64,000 nucleotides of DNA. Origin: Pseudomonadota bacterium (GTDB lineage: Bacteria; Pseudomonadota; Gammaproteobacteria; Burkholderiales; Thiobacillaceae). Where the stretch lies: the NCBI GenBank assembly GCA_029558905.1, contig JAKQCX010000030.1:1-64000 (forward strand). Reading direction: 5' to 3'. Position numbers and translations under genes: made by a program. The notes below the pieces were generated by a model, which did no database searches, was not told the origin of the DNA, and worked only from the letters and a program-made list of their open reading frames with translations. Below are positions 7,898 through 16,965 of the stretch, in pieces (position 1 is the stretch's first letter; each line of letters starts with the position of its first letter).

Positions 7898-8638
7898 TCA
7901 TGCCAGATAGCCCTGCAGCTTGGCGTCGATGATGCGCGGGTTTTCGCCGTTGGCGATGGCGATGAGGCCCTGGATGAACATCTCCTTGTTGGCCACCTGG
8001 CGTCCGATGAGATAGCGCAGTTTGTTGGCGATGGGAATGAACAACAGGTTGGCGCCGCCCACGCCATAGATGGTGGCCACGAAGGCGACGGCGATGCCGG
8101 TTCCCAGCTTGGAGGGGTCCGACAGATTTTCCATGACGTGGATCAGACCCATGACCGCGCCCAGGATGCCGATGGTGGGGGAATAGCCGCCGGCCGCCAT
8201 CCATATCCTGGAGGCTTCCACATGGTGTTGCTCATAGGCGTGCAGATCCAGTTCCAAGGTCTCGCGCAGCACCTCGGGCTCCGCGCCGTCGACCAGCATC
8301 TGCAGCCCACGACGGAAGAACAGGTCCGGTTGCCGTTCGATGAACGGCTCCAGGGCCAACAGGCCGCCGCGCCGGGCTTGCTGGCTCCATTCCAGCAGCA
8401 TGCGCAGCGTGTCGGTGGGCAGGACGAGCGGTGGCTTGAAGACCCAGCGCAGCAGGCTCAGACCATCCAGGAAGACGCGTGGCGTGGATTGCAGCATGAC
8501 CGCACCCAGGGTGCCGCCCACCACGATCAGGAAGGCGGTCAGCTGCAGCAGGGAGGAGACCTGCCCGCCTTCCATGAACTGGCCCAGCAGTATGGCCGTC
8601 AGCCCGACGACGATGCCGAGGATGCTGATGATGTCCAC
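7898..8638 (-). CDS. motC: Flagellar stator protein MotC (MotA family)
   Basis: A 246-residue stator A subunit with four membrane helices. The first (ILGIVVGLTAILLGQFMEGG) and second (LTAFLIVVGGTLGAVML) are at the N-terminus; the third and fourth contain the key prolines in YSPTIGILGAVMGL and LLFIPIANKL. The charged cytoplasmic loop between helices two and three would contact the FliG rotor. It lies 12 bases after fliA, so it belongs to the same operon. In Pseudomonas cheYZAB separate fliA from motCD; those genes are absent here. Confidence 0.92.
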   Translation of the reverse strand: MDIISILGIVVGLTAILLGQFMEGGQVSSLLQLTAFLIVVGGTLGAVMLQSTPRVFLDGLSLLRWVFKPPLVLPTDTLRMLLEWSQQARRGGLLALEPFIERQPDLFFRRGLQMLVDGAEPEVLRETLELDLHAYEQHHVEASRIWMAAGGYSPTIGILGAVMGLIHVMENLSDPSKLGTGIAVAFVATIYGVGGANLLFIPIANKLRYLIGRQVANKEMFIQGLIAIANGENPRIIDAKLQGYLA

Positions 8639-8650
8639 GGAGGGGATGGC

Positions 8651-9370
8651 TTAGTGTCCGTCGCCGGACCAGTCCCGCAATTTCCCGCGCAGACGTGCGA
8701 CGGCCTGGCTGTGCAGCTGGCATACCCGTGATTCGGAAACCCCAAGCACCGCACCAATCTCCTTGAAGTTCATTTCCTGTTCGTAATACATGCCCATGAG
8801 CATGCGTTCCCGGTCGGGCAGGACGCCCACGGCCTGCGCCAGGGCGCCTTTGAATCGACGCGAGGCCAGGATGTCGAAGGGGCCATTGCTGCTGTCGTCC
8901 GCGAAGCGTTCCAGGAAATTATCGCCATCCTGTTCATGCAGGTCCTCGTAGTAGAGGAGGTGGGCGCCGCGCGCATCGTTGAGCAGCTCGTAGTAGGCCT
9001 GGATTTCCAGGCCCATCTCGGTGGCGATTTCTTGTTCCGAAGGAGGGCGCTGGTGTCGTTGTTGCAAGGCATGGATGGCGTTTTCGATCTGCCGCCCGGC
9101 ACGTCGCACATTGCGTGAGGCCCAGTCCGCTTCGCGCAGCTCGTCCAGCATGGCACCTCGCACCCTTTGCGTGGCGTAGGTCTCGAAATGCGCGCCCATC
9201 TCATCGTCGAAGCGGTCCACCGCATCCATCAGCCCCATGAGCCCGGCCTGGATGAGGTCATCCACCTCTACGCTGGCCGGCAGGCGGGTCATCATGTGAT
9301 AGGCGATGCGCTTGACCAGGGGCAGGTATTCCCGAACCAGTGCATCCTTATCCCGGGTAGCGACCAGCAT
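8651..9370 (-). CDS. fliA: Flagellar sigma factor FliA (sigma-28)
   Basis: A 239-residue sigma-70 family factor for late flagellar genes. Region 2 is seen in REYLPLVKRIAYHMMTRLP and DDLIQAGLMGLMDAVDRFD, region 3 follows, and region 4 is FKEIGAVLGVSESRVCQLHSQAV. The ATG at 9370 fits the start of homology and has a GGGAAAGGG element upstream. The first 23 bases overlap the 3' end of the FlhG-like gene, a sign of translational coupling. Confidence 0.95.
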   Translation of the reverse strand: MLVATRDKDALVREYLPLVKRIAYHMMTRLPASVEVDDLIQAGLMGLMDAVDRFDDEMGAHFETYATQRVRGAMLDELREADWASRNVRRAGRQIENAIHALQQRHQRPPSEQEIATEMGLEIQAYYELLNDARGAHLLYYEDLHEQDGDNFLERFADDSSNGPFDILASRRFKGALAQAVGVLPDRERMLMGMYYEQEMNFKEIGAVLGVSESRVCQLHSQAVARLRGKLRDWSGDGH

Positions 9371-10208
9371 GTATGCCCTTTCCCGCAGCTGGCTCCATGG
9401 CCATGCGGCTGAACAGCCACATGCGTTGCCAGAATTGTTCGAAGTTGATCGGTTGTGCGGCCTGCAGTGATTCTGCCAGCAGACCGGCATGCGCATCACC
9501 CCGCGGAAGCCGCGTGCCGGACAGACTGCCCAGGTAGTCCGGCGCGAGGCCGAGAAAACGCATGGCGGTGCCGCGTAGCGAATGGTAGAGGCGTCGGGCG
9601 GCTTCCGGATCCGCATTTTCAACCAGTACCTGCCATCGCCCGCCGGGCCAGGCCGTGTGGCCGGTCTTCAGCACGGCATAGGCCTCGGCCAGCCAGTCCC
9701 GTTCGCCCGGCAGGACGAGCACGCGCGTGTCCGCGGTCATGGCCAGGCAGGCGTTCCTGGCCCGGAGGCCGCCCAGACCGTTCACCAGCATCCATTCGGG
9801 CGTCTCTTGCCACTGTTCGGCCAAGTCCCGCAGTACACGTTCGTGCAGGCCCGCCAGCGTGCGCATGGCATCCGGCGTGGCCAGCAGGCGGATGCCCGGG
9901 CCGGCGTCCATGACGGCCCGGGCAAGGCCGATCCCAGGTACGTCCGCCAGGCTGTGGCGCGGCAACAGCCCCCACATGCCACCCACGTTGTAGGGTGGAC
10001 GGGCCTCGTCAAGCACCAGGACCCGGTTGCCACGCCGTGCCAGGCCCTGGGCCAGCTCGGCGCATACCCGGGCGTTACGCTGGCCGTCCGGACCCAGGAT
10101 GCCCACGGCGTGAAATGCCGAGCCACCCGCGAACAGGCGGCGCAGACCTGTGGCCTGATCGATGGGTTCAGCCAGCCGCACCGATGGCTCCCGTACCCAG
10201 ATCTTCAC
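9348..10208 (-). CDS. flhG: FlhG/FleN-like protein lacking ATPase motifs
   Basis: A 286-residue protein in the flhF-fliA position normally held by FlhG, the MinD-type ATPase that limits flagellar number. The N-terminal helix that activates FlhF is intact (DQATGLRRL, residues 17-25). The nucleotide site is not: where a deviant Walker A (GKGGVGKT) is expected it reads GPDGQRNAR (from about residue 39), the LDADLG segment is LDEARP, and the Walker B-like aspartate region reads VNGLGG. The ParA/MinD fold seems retained otherwise. The start is GTG at 10208, overlapping flhF by 41 bases. Probably an ATP-independent variant; the name rests on position and the helix. Confidence 0.75.
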   Translation of the reverse strand: MKIWVREPSVRLAEPIDQATGLRRLFAGGSAFHAVGILGPDGQRNARVCAELAQGLARRGNRVLVLDEARPPYNVGGMWGLLPRHSLADVPGIGLARAVMDAGPGIRLLATPDAMRTLAGLHERVLRDLAEQWQETPEWMLVNGLGGLRARNACLAMTADTRVLVLPGERDWLAEAYAVLKTGHTAWPGGRWQVLVENADPEAARRLYHSLRGTAMRFLGLAPDYLGSLSGTRLPRGDAHAGLLAESLQAAQPINFEQFWQRMWLFSRMAMEPAAGKGIHAGRYPG

Positions 10209-11583
10209 CGCTCACACCGCGCTGGCTGGCGGCCATGAGGATGGGGTAGTCGCCTTCGTCCTGGGCGTAGGGTGAATCCGCCTTCGGGTTGCCGCGGAAG
10301 GCGCGGTCCGCCAGGTAGATGGCGTTGGCCAGATGCAGATCTTCCGGTACCCGCTGGCCATTGGTGACGAAGTGCAGCGGCAATTCGTGGCGGATGGCCA
10401 CATCCAGCACGGGTCCGTAGGTAAGGGCCTCGTCGATCTTGGTGAGCACTGCGCCGATCAGACCAGGGCCCGCGTAGGCCCGCGCCACTTCCTCCAGTGT
10501 GAGCCCCTGGCTGGGTGCGCCCAGCAAGAGCATGCGGCTGACCTCACGACCCTCCCCGCACAGCATGGCCACCTGCTCCGCCACGCGCTTGTCCCGCTGG
10601 CTCATGCCGACGGTGTCAATCAGCACCAGATGCCGGTTGCGCAGGTCGGACAGGGTCAGCTCCAGGTCATTTTCGTCGCGCACGGCAAATACGGGGGTGC
10701 CCAGGATGCGTCCGTAGATGCGCAGCTGGTCCTGGGCACCGATACGGTAGGTATCGGTGGTCACCAAGGCCACCTTGCCGGCGCCGTGGCGTAATACCGC
10801 CCGGGCGGCAAGCTTGGCCACGGTAGTGGTCTTGCCCACGCCCGTGGGGCCCACCAGGGCATAGACCCCCCCTTTCTCGATGATGTCGTCTTCAGGCCGT
10901 GCAACCCGGATGTTGTGAGCAATGACGTTCCTGAGCCACTTCATGGCCTGCGAGACCTCGGCCTCCCTTTCCGGCAACAGGTGCAGCAGTTGCCGCGCCA
11001 GCGCGGCGGAGAAACCGGCGGCCAGCATGCGCCTCATGACTTCCGCGCGCAGGGGATTGCGCTGGGTCAGATCGTTCCATGCGAATCCGGCCAGCTGCCC
11101 TTCCACCATGTCGCGCAGCAGGCGTACCTCCCGTGTCAGTTCATGCACGCCGGCGAGCGCGGCAGGGAGCTCGCCCGGCGCCGTGATCTCCGGCGGGGAT
11201 GACGGGTGCGTCGCTACCTTGCGCGCGGGCGATGGCCGGATGGTGGTGCCCACCGAGGCCGTGGTGTCCCGCTGTATCAGGAAATCCATCAGGGGGGTGG
11301 ACGGTGGCTGGTGGTCGCCCAACCCTTGGCTGGGTGGGCGATCCACCCGCGGCGACTCTGACCGCTGCGCCGCCTCGTCCCCGGCTGCCGGGGCACTGCG
11401 GGCGGCCCACAAGGGGGGTTCCGCCTGCGCTGCCAGCGTGGCCATGTCCAGGTCCGCCACGGCGATGATCTCGACACCACCGGCCACCTGGCGATTGGAC
11501 AGGATGATGGCGCTGGCGCCGAGGGCATCGCGCACCTGACGCAGGGCCTCGCGCGTGGTCTGGGCGTGGAACTTCTTGATCAT
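10168..11583 (-). CDS. flhF: Flagellar SRP-type GTPase FlhF
   Basis: A 471-residue GTPase that sets the site of polar flagellar assembly. The N-terminal B domain begins MIKKFHAQTTREALRQVRDALG; a variable Pro/Ser-rich linker follows; the NG domain has the G1 loop GPTGVGKTTTVAKL, the SRP DTVGMSQRDK G3 region and a TKIDEA G4 motif. The ATG at 11583 matches the family start, while an in-frame GTG four codons earlier would overlap flhA. It follows flhA by one base. Confidence 0.95.
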   Translation of the reverse strand: MIKKFHAQTTREALRQVRDALGASAIILSNRQVAGGVEIIAVADLDMATLAAQAEPPLWAARSAPAAGDEAAQRSESPRVDRPPSQGLGDHQPPSTPLMDFLIQRDTTASVGTTIRPSPARKVATHPSSPPEITAPGELPAALAGVHELTREVRLLRDMVEGQLAGFAWNDLTQRNPLRAEVMRRMLAAGFSAALARQLLHLLPEREAEVSQAMKWLRNVIAHNIRVARPEDDIIEKGGVYALVGPTGVGKTTTVAKLAARAVLRHGAGKVALVTTDTYRIGAQDQLRIYGRILGTPVFAVRDENDLELTLSDLRNRHLVLIDTVGMSQRDKRVAEQVAMLCGEGREVSRMLLLGAPSQGLTLEEVARAYAGPGLIGAVLTKIDEALTYGPVLDVAIRHELPLHFVTNGQRVPEDLHLANAIYLADRAFRGNPKADSPYAQDEGDYPILMAASQRGVSGEDLGTGAIGAAG

Positions 11584-11584
11584 C

Positions 11585-13669
11585 TCAGCCGCCACCGATC
11601 AGGCTGACGATGCGAATGGTCTTGCCATCGGGCACTTCCGCGTGCGAGAGCACTTTCAGGGAAGCGGCGGAACGGCGCAGAAAGCGCGCCAGCACAGGGC
11701 GAATGGCGGGCGGAGACAGCAGGACGGCGGGTTGGCCCGCATCTTCCTGGCGTTCCACGGCCTGCACCGTCTCCCGCACCAGCCGTTCGGCCAGGCCGGG
11801 TTCCAATCCGGTGCCCGTTCCGTTACGGGCCGTCATGGCCTGCATCAGGATATGCTCAAGGTTTGGCTCCAGCGCCATCACCTGCAATTCCTGCACTCCT
11901 CCAAAGGTTTCGTGGATGATAGCACGGCCCAGTGCCACCCTGACCGCCGCCGTCAGGTCGTCCGCGTCCTGGGATCTCGCGGCGTGTTCCGCCAGGGTTT
12001 CCAGGATGGTGCGCATATCGCGGATATGGACCTTTTCATCCAGCAGGTTCTGCAACACCTTCTGTACCGTGCCCACCGACAGGGTCTTGGGCACCAGGTC
12101 TTCCACCAGCCTGGGATACTGCTTGGCCATGTGGTCCAGGAGCTGCTGGGTCTCCTCACGGCCCAGCAGCTCCGGTGCGTGCTCATTGATGACGCGGGTG
12201 AGATGGGTGGCGATGACGGTACCCGCGTCCACCACCGTGTAGCCATAGGTCTGCGCCAGGTCCCGCTGGGCCGCGTCGATCCAGACGGCCGGCAGGCCAT
12301 AGGCCGGTTCCGTGGTAGGCTGACCGGTGATGTTGGCCAGCACCCGGCCGGGATTGATGGCCAGGTATTTGCCCGCCACGGCTTCGCCTTCCGCAACGCT
12401 GACGCCCTTGAGGGTGATGCGGTACGCATTGGGCCGGAGCTGGAGGTTGTCGCGGATGTGCACGGCAGGCACCAGATAGCCCAGGTCCTGGGCGATCTTC
12501 TTGCGGATGCCGCGTATGCGGCGCAGCAGCTCACCGTCCTGGCCGCGATCCACCAGGGGAACCAGCCGGTAACCCACCTCCAGGCCCAGCCGATCCACCA
12601 CGGCCACATCGTGCCAGCCCACATCCTGCGGTTCCTCCGCCGCCGGTACCGGAGGCTCTTCGGCGCGCGCCAGGTCGGCTGCCCGCCCCTGCTGGGTCAG
12701 CCAGTATCCCGCGCCGGCCAGTACGCTACCCAGGAGCAGAAAGGCGACGTGCGGCATGCCGGGCACCAGGCCGAGGATGGACAGGATGCCACCGGTCAGC
12801 AGCAGGGCCTGGGGCCGGCCGAAGATCTGCCCCACCATCTGTTGGTTCAGGTCCTGCTCGCTGGATACCCGGGTCACCACGATGCCGGCCGCTGTGGAGA
12901 TCACCAGCGCGGGGATTTGCGCCACCAGGCCGTCGCCGATGGTGAGCAGGGTGTAGTTGGTGGCGGCGGCGGCCAGGGAGAGGTCGTGTTGGGCCATGCC
13001 GACGATGAGGCCGCCGAAGATGTTGATCAGCATGATGATGATGCCGGCTACCGCATCCCCGCGCACGAATTTGGAAGCGCCGTCCATGGATCCGTAGAAA
13101 TCCGCTTCCTGGGCGACCTCGGCACGGCGCTGACGAGCCTCGTCCTCGCCGATGAGTCCGGCGTTGAGGTCCGCATCGATGGCCATCTGCTTGCCCGGCA
13201 TGGCGTCCAGGGTGAAGCGTGCGGAGACCTCGGCGATACGGCCTGCACCCTTGGTGATCACCATGAAGTTGATGAGTACCAGGATGATGAAGACGATGAG
13301 ACCCACGGTATAGTTGCCACCCACCAGGAAGTGGCCGAATGCCTCGATCACCTTGCCGGCTGCGTCCGGGCCGGTGTGCCCATGCAGCAGCACGATGCGC
13401 GTGGAAGCCACGTTCAGGGACAGGCGCAGCAGGGTGGTCACCAGCAATACCGTGGGAAACACCGAGAATTCCAGGGGTTTCAGGGTATACAGGCTGATGA
13501 GGAGGACGATCATCGCCAGGGCGATGTTGAAGGTGAACAGCATGTCCAGCAGGAAGGGTGGCAGCGGCAGCACCATCATGGCCAGGATCAGGATCACCAG
13601 CAGCGGCGCCGCCAGCTTCTGCCAATGCGGGCCGGAAGAGGAGAGCAGGGGTGGTGCGGCCTGGGCCAT
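11585..13669 (-). CDS. flhA: Flagellar export gate protein FlhA
   Basis: A 694-residue export-apparatus protein. The N-terminal half has eight membrane helices, with the FHIPEP family hallmark region around FVRGDAVAGIIIMLIN and a long loop containing TKGAGRIAEVSARFTLDAMPGKQ. The C-terminal half is the cytoplasmic domain that docks substrate-chaperone complexes. The ATG at 13669 overlaps the flhB stop (TGATG); a GTG one codon earlier is the alternative. Confidence 0.96.
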   Translation of the reverse strand: MAQAAPPLLSSSGPHWQKLAAPLLVILILAMMVLPLPPFLLDMLFTFNIALAMIVLLISLYTLKPLEFSVFPTVLLVTTLLRLSLNVASTRIVLLHGHTGPDAAGKVIEAFGHFLVGGNYTVGLIVFIILVLINFMVITKGAGRIAEVSARFTLDAMPGKQMAIDADLNAGLIGEDEARQRRAEVAQEADFYGSMDGASKFVRGDAVAGIIIMLINIFGGLIVGMAQHDLSLAAAATNYTLLTIGDGLVAQIPALVISTAAGIVVTRVSSEQDLNQQMVGQIFGRPQALLLTGGILSILGLVPGMPHVAFLLLGSVLAGAGYWLTQQGRAADLARAEEPPVPAAEEPQDVGWHDVAVVDRLGLEVGYRLVPLVDRGQDGELLRRIRGIRKKIAQDLGYLVPAVHIRDNLQLRPNAYRITLKGVSVAEGEAVAGKYLAINPGRVLANITGQPTTEPAYGLPAVWIDAAQRDLAQTYGYTVVDAGTVIATHLTRVINEHAPELLGREETQQLLDHMAKQYPRLVEDLVPKTLSVGTVQKVLQNLLDEKVHIRDMRTILETLAEHAARSQDADDLTAAVRVALGRAIIHETFGGVQELQVMALEPNLEHILMQAMTARNGTGTGLEPGLAERLVRETVQAVERQEDAGQPAVLLSPPAIRPVLARFLRRSAASLKVLSHAEVPDGKTIRIVSLIGGG

Positions 13670-14823
13670 CACGCGGAATCGGGGCCGGGTGTCTCAGCCG
13701 CCTGGGCATGGGCCGGATCCAGGTGCGGCGGCACCCGCCAGTCCGTCGGCAGGGCCGGATTCATGGACTGGTTGAGCTGGTACACATAGGCCAGGACCTG
13801 TGCCACTGCCGTGAACAGCGTGCCCGGGATGGTCTGCCCGACCTCGACATGGCGGTGCAGGGCCCGTGCCAGGGGCGGCGCCTCCACCACCGGCACGCGG
13901 TGTTCGCGTGCGATCTCCTTGATGCGTTCGGCCACGAGCTGGCTGCCCTTGGCGAGCATCCTGGGTGCGCTCATTCGGCTTTCTTCGTATTTCAGGGCCA
14001 CGGCGTAATGCAGCGGATTGGTGACCACCACGTCGGCCCTGGGCACCTCCTGCATCATGCGCCGGCGGGCCGCCTCGCGCTGCAGGGAGCGGATGCGTGC
14101 CTTGATCTGCGGGTCGCCTTCCATCTCTTTCTGTTCCTGGCGCACCTCTTCCTTGGTCATGCGCAGCTTGCGATGGTAGTGCCAGATCTGGAAGGGCACG
14201 TCCAGGACGACGATCAGGGCGTAGCCCGCGGAGGCGGCCAGGAAGGTCAGCAGGGTGATTTGCCCGAAGTGCACCATGGCCGATTCCAGGGGTTCGGCCG
14301 CCAGGGCCAGGATGCCGTCGCGCTGGCGCCAGATCATCCAGCCCGCCACGCCGGCGATCAGGCCAGCCTTGAGCAGGGCTTTGAAGAGCTCCACCAGGGC
14401 CGGCCAGGAGAACATGCGCGCCAGACCGGCGATGGGATCGAGCTTGCCGAAGCTGGGTTGCAGCGCCCTGGTGCTGAATACCCATCCGGACACCATCACA
14501 TTGGCGGCGATGGCGCTGATCCACACGCTGAGCACCAGGGGCAGAAGCAGGAGGATGGCCTGCGTGCCCGCTTCCATGAGGCCGTGTCCCATGAGTCGCG
14601 GGTTGCCCAGGTCCGCATGGTCGAAGCTGAGGGCCGCGCGCATGACATTGCCCAGCCCCTGAAACATGAACAGGCCCAGAAACGCGAGGACGCCCGTGCT
14701 GGCCAGCAGCACGGCAAAGGTGGTCAACTCAGGGGAACGCGGGACATTGCCCTCTTCCCGTGCCTTGTCCAGACGTCGTGCCGACGCCGGTTCCGTGCGT
14801 TCAAGGTCGCTGTCTTCCGCCAT
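13669..14823 (-). CDS. flhB: Flagellar export switch protein FlhB
   Basis: A 384-residue export-apparatus protein that sets substrate specificity. Four membrane helices follow the charged N-terminus (ERTEPASARRLDKAREEG). The self-cleavage site NPTH is written NPLH here (VVTNPLHYAVALKYE), so the residue after Pro differs from the usual Thr; the Asn-Pro pair needed for cleavage remains. It is the first flagellar gene of this minus-strand unit in the window. Confidence 0.94.
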   Translation of the reverse strand: MAEDSDLERTEPASARRLDKAREEGNVPRSPELTTFAVLLASTGVLAFLGLFMFQGLGNVMRAALSFDHADLGNPRLMGHGLMEAGTQAILLLLPLVLSVWISAIAANVMVSGWVFSTRALQPSFGKLDPIAGLARMFSWPALVELFKALLKAGLIAGVAGWMIWRQRDGILALAAEPLESAMVHFGQITLLTFLAASAGYALIVVLDVPFQIWHYHRKLRMTKEEVRQEQKEMEGDPQIKARIRSLQREAARRRMMQEVPRADVVVTNPLHYAVALKYEESRMSAPRMLAKGSQLVAERIKEIAREHRVPVVEAPPLARALHRHVEVGQTIPGTLFTAVAQVLAYVYQLNQSMNPALPTDWRVPPHLDPAHAQAAETPGPDSA

Positions 14824-14876
14824 CCCCGGGTCCGGTATCGGGCCGGCTCAAGGTTATATAAATGCAAAAAATTCTA

Positions 14877-14893
14877 GCATGCAGAGCGCATGC
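14877..14893. repeat. GCATGC inverted repeat in the flhB leader
   Basis: GCATGC, a five-base spacer and GCATGC again form a symmetric site about 55 bases before the flhB ATG. Each half is itself palindromic. It could be a regulator-binding site or part of a leader; no known operator is recognised. Confidence 0.35.
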
Positions 14894-14910
14894 AAGCCCG
14901 CGCGTACCAA

Positions 14911-14936
14911 CAAAAACGGCCGGACAGGCCGGCCGT
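14911..14936 (-). terminator. Rho-independent terminator of the repeat-protein gene
   Basis: On the minus strand ACGGCCGG and CCGGCCGT form an eight-pair GC-rich stem with a five-base loop, followed by TTTTTG. It lies 19 bases after the stop of the 616-residue repeat protein and separates it from flhB. Confidence 0.88.
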
Positions 14937-14955
14937 TCCGGAAGACAAGGAATGC

Positions 14956-16806
14956 TCAGTGGGGCTGCACGCCGGGACCGAAGAAACGATAGCCCATGCG
15001 CATCTGCCGGCTGCGGGCGAAGCGCTTTTGCTCGGCCGTGGCGGTGAAGCTGGCGGCAATGCCGTCGTAGGCCTTTTGCGCCCAGGCACCGTCGCGCAGC
15101 AGATCGGCCACGCCCTCGGCCCAGCGCAGCTTGTCGCGGGTGCTCGTCAGGCGCGCGCCGCAGCTGTCCATGAGGGGGGTGATGTCGGTGGCGGTAAGCT
15201 CGTAGGCCTTCAGGCGGGTGGCCAGCTGCACGCAGGCGTCGCCGCTGGCACAGGCATCCACGGCCTTGCCGAACAGACTGGCGGCGCTGGTGTCATCGCC
15301 GATATCACGGTACAGCTTGCCCACATGCGCGCGGGCAAGGTGATCGTGAGCGCGTGTGGCGGCGTCTCCCAGCAGCCTGGCGGCCAGGTCGGCGTCTCCC
15401 AGGGCCTCGACGGCCAGTTCGGCCATCTTGGTGTAGTCGTATGCGCTGTCCGCCAGGGTACGGCCGTGCATATAGGTCTTGGCGCGGGCCCTGCCGAAGT
15501 CGGCGTTGCCGAGCTCGCGGGCGCAGGTCAGCACGATCTCGCGGAACCACACGAAGTCATGGGCGCAGCTGGCCACGCCTTCGTCCAGCAGCCTTTCCAG
15601 CCAGGTGGCGTCACCCAGGCGGTCCACCGCCAGGATCAGGGGCTTGAAGCGGCCGAAATGGAAGCCATCCTCGCGCAGTTGGGCTTCGGCCACGCCCAGC
15701 ATCTTGCCGGCATAGGCCTTGTCGTCCAGTTCGGCCAGGATGCGGTCGGCCAGGGCGATGATCTGCTTGACCGTGCTGCACTTGGGTTCCTCGTTCTGGA
15801 ACTCCACGTACTTGGCCTGGTTGGCCTCGCGCCGTGCCAGCTTGTCGGTGACCCGGGTCACCCGCGCGGTATCACCGGCGCCGTGCCGGTTGACCGCTTC
15901 CACCACCTTGCGCATCTCGTCCAGGTTGGCCACGGCGGCCTCGGCCTTGTCCAGCATCTCGGCCATGCCGGCTTGATCACCGATGTCCGCGCAGGCATCG
16001 GCCAGCCGCAGCAGATCGCCGGCGGCGGTGGCGGTGGCGCCGGCCTTGGCCAGCACGGCCTTGGTGAATTCGGCATTGCCGGCGGCGGCATCCAGCACCT
16101 GCATCAGGGCGGTGAAGTCCTTGGCGGACGCCAGGGCCTTGTCGTACAGGGCTCCGGCGGCGGCGGCATCGATTTCGCCCATGGCGCCGGACAGCACGAT
16201 GAGGTCGGCGGGGCTGCCGTACTTGTCCGCGCCCTCGTTGATCAATTCCACCGCCCTGCCTGGGTCGCCGCCGTTTGCCATCAGCCGGGCCAGGCGGGCA
16301 AAGTCGGCCGCACGGCCGGCCTTGGCCTTGATCTTGTCGGTGATCTGGCCGAACAGCTCGGTGTTGCGCAATTCGGCGACCACATTGGCCAGACCATACA
16401 GCTCCTCGGTGGCGGACACTTCCTTGAGGGCGCCGGACAGGGCCTTGCCCGCAGCGGCTGCATCCCCCAGGGCCAGCCACTGCCCCATGCCCACGGCAAT
16501 CTTCTCGCCGCCATCCATGGCGAAATCCGCGCCCTGGCCCAGCATCTCCTTGGCCTTGCCCTCGTCCCCCAGGGCCTTGTAGCCGATGGCCAGGGCGACG
16601 AAGTCCTTGGTGAACATGGCGTCACCCGCCACCTTGTCCAGGGCGGCCTTGGCATGCTCGGCGCCGGTGAAGGCGGCAGATCCCAGGATGTCCTTGGCAT
16701 AGGCCATGTCCGCCGGCTCGTCGAAACATTCACGGGCCAGGGCAAAGAGGTCGGCGGCGCTGCCGGCGGCAGCGACCTTGGGCTCGAGCGTGGAACGATT
16801 GGCCAT
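14956..16806 (-). CDS. Large alpha-helical repeat protein of unknown function
   Basis: A 616-residue acidic, Ala-rich protein with no signal peptide or membrane segment. The whole chain is built of about seventeen units of 32-36 residues with a helix-turn-helix pattern such as DLLRLADACADIGDQAGMA then EMLDKAEAAV, resembling TPR or Sel1-like solenoids but without a clean TPR consensus. Conserved cysteines cluster in the C-terminal third (for example CASGDACVQLA). I do not recognise the family. It is a single-gene unit: GGAG six bases before the ATG, its own terminator after the stop. Between the flagellar operon and lipA its role cannot be deduced; a scaffold role is a guess. Confidence 0.8.
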   Translation of the reverse strand: MANRSTLEPKVAAAGSAADLFALARECFDEPADMAYAKDILGSAAFTGAEHAKAALDKVAGDAMFTKDFVALAIGYKALGDEGKAKEMLGQGADFAMDGGEKIAVGMGQWLALGDAAAAGKALSGALKEVSATEELYGLANVVAELRNTELFGQITDKIKAKAGRAADFARLARLMANGGDPGRAVELINEGADKYGSPADLIVLSGAMGEIDAAAAGALYDKALASAKDFTALMQVLDAAAGNAEFTKAVLAKAGATATAAGDLLRLADACADIGDQAGMAEMLDKAEAAVANLDEMRKVVEAVNRHGAGDTARVTRVTDKLARREANQAKYVEFQNEEPKCSTVKQIIALADRILAELDDKAYAGKMLGVAEAQLREDGFHFGRFKPLILAVDRLGDATWLERLLDEGVASCAHDFVWFREIVLTCARELGNADFGRARAKTYMHGRTLADSAYDYTKMAELAVEALGDADLAARLLGDAATRAHDHLARAHVGKLYRDIGDDTSAASLFGKAVDACASGDACVQLATRLKAYELTATDITPLMDSCGARLTSTRDKLRWAEGVADLLRDGAWAQKAYDGIAASFTATAEQKRFARSRQMRMGYRFFGPGVQPH

Positions 16807-16965
16807 GGAATTCTCCGGAAAAATCAGGGTGAATCGGTCAAGCGCGAACTTTACCCATCCCCGTCCCGAGTAGGGCTAGGGTTTTTTTATTGCCTGATAA
16901 AGGATTTTATGGTCCGGACAGCTTCGGACACGAGGTCCGCGCCAAGAATGCGGGCGCTTGGCTGC

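Noticed and set aside
7858-8067. A 70-residue N-terminal extension of motD
   Set aside because: The added residues are the other frame of motC and precede the normal stator start at 7857.
11555-13789. A 744-residue antisense frame opposite flhA
   Set aside because: Same cause: a shadow of a complete, well-conserved gene, with biased composition and no ribosome site.
16870-16895. Run of seven T after a GC-rich stretch, as a plus-strand terminator
   Set aside because: No gene on the plus strand ends just before it and the upstream pairing is weak; it more likely belongs to the AT-rich promoter region of the repeat-protein gene.
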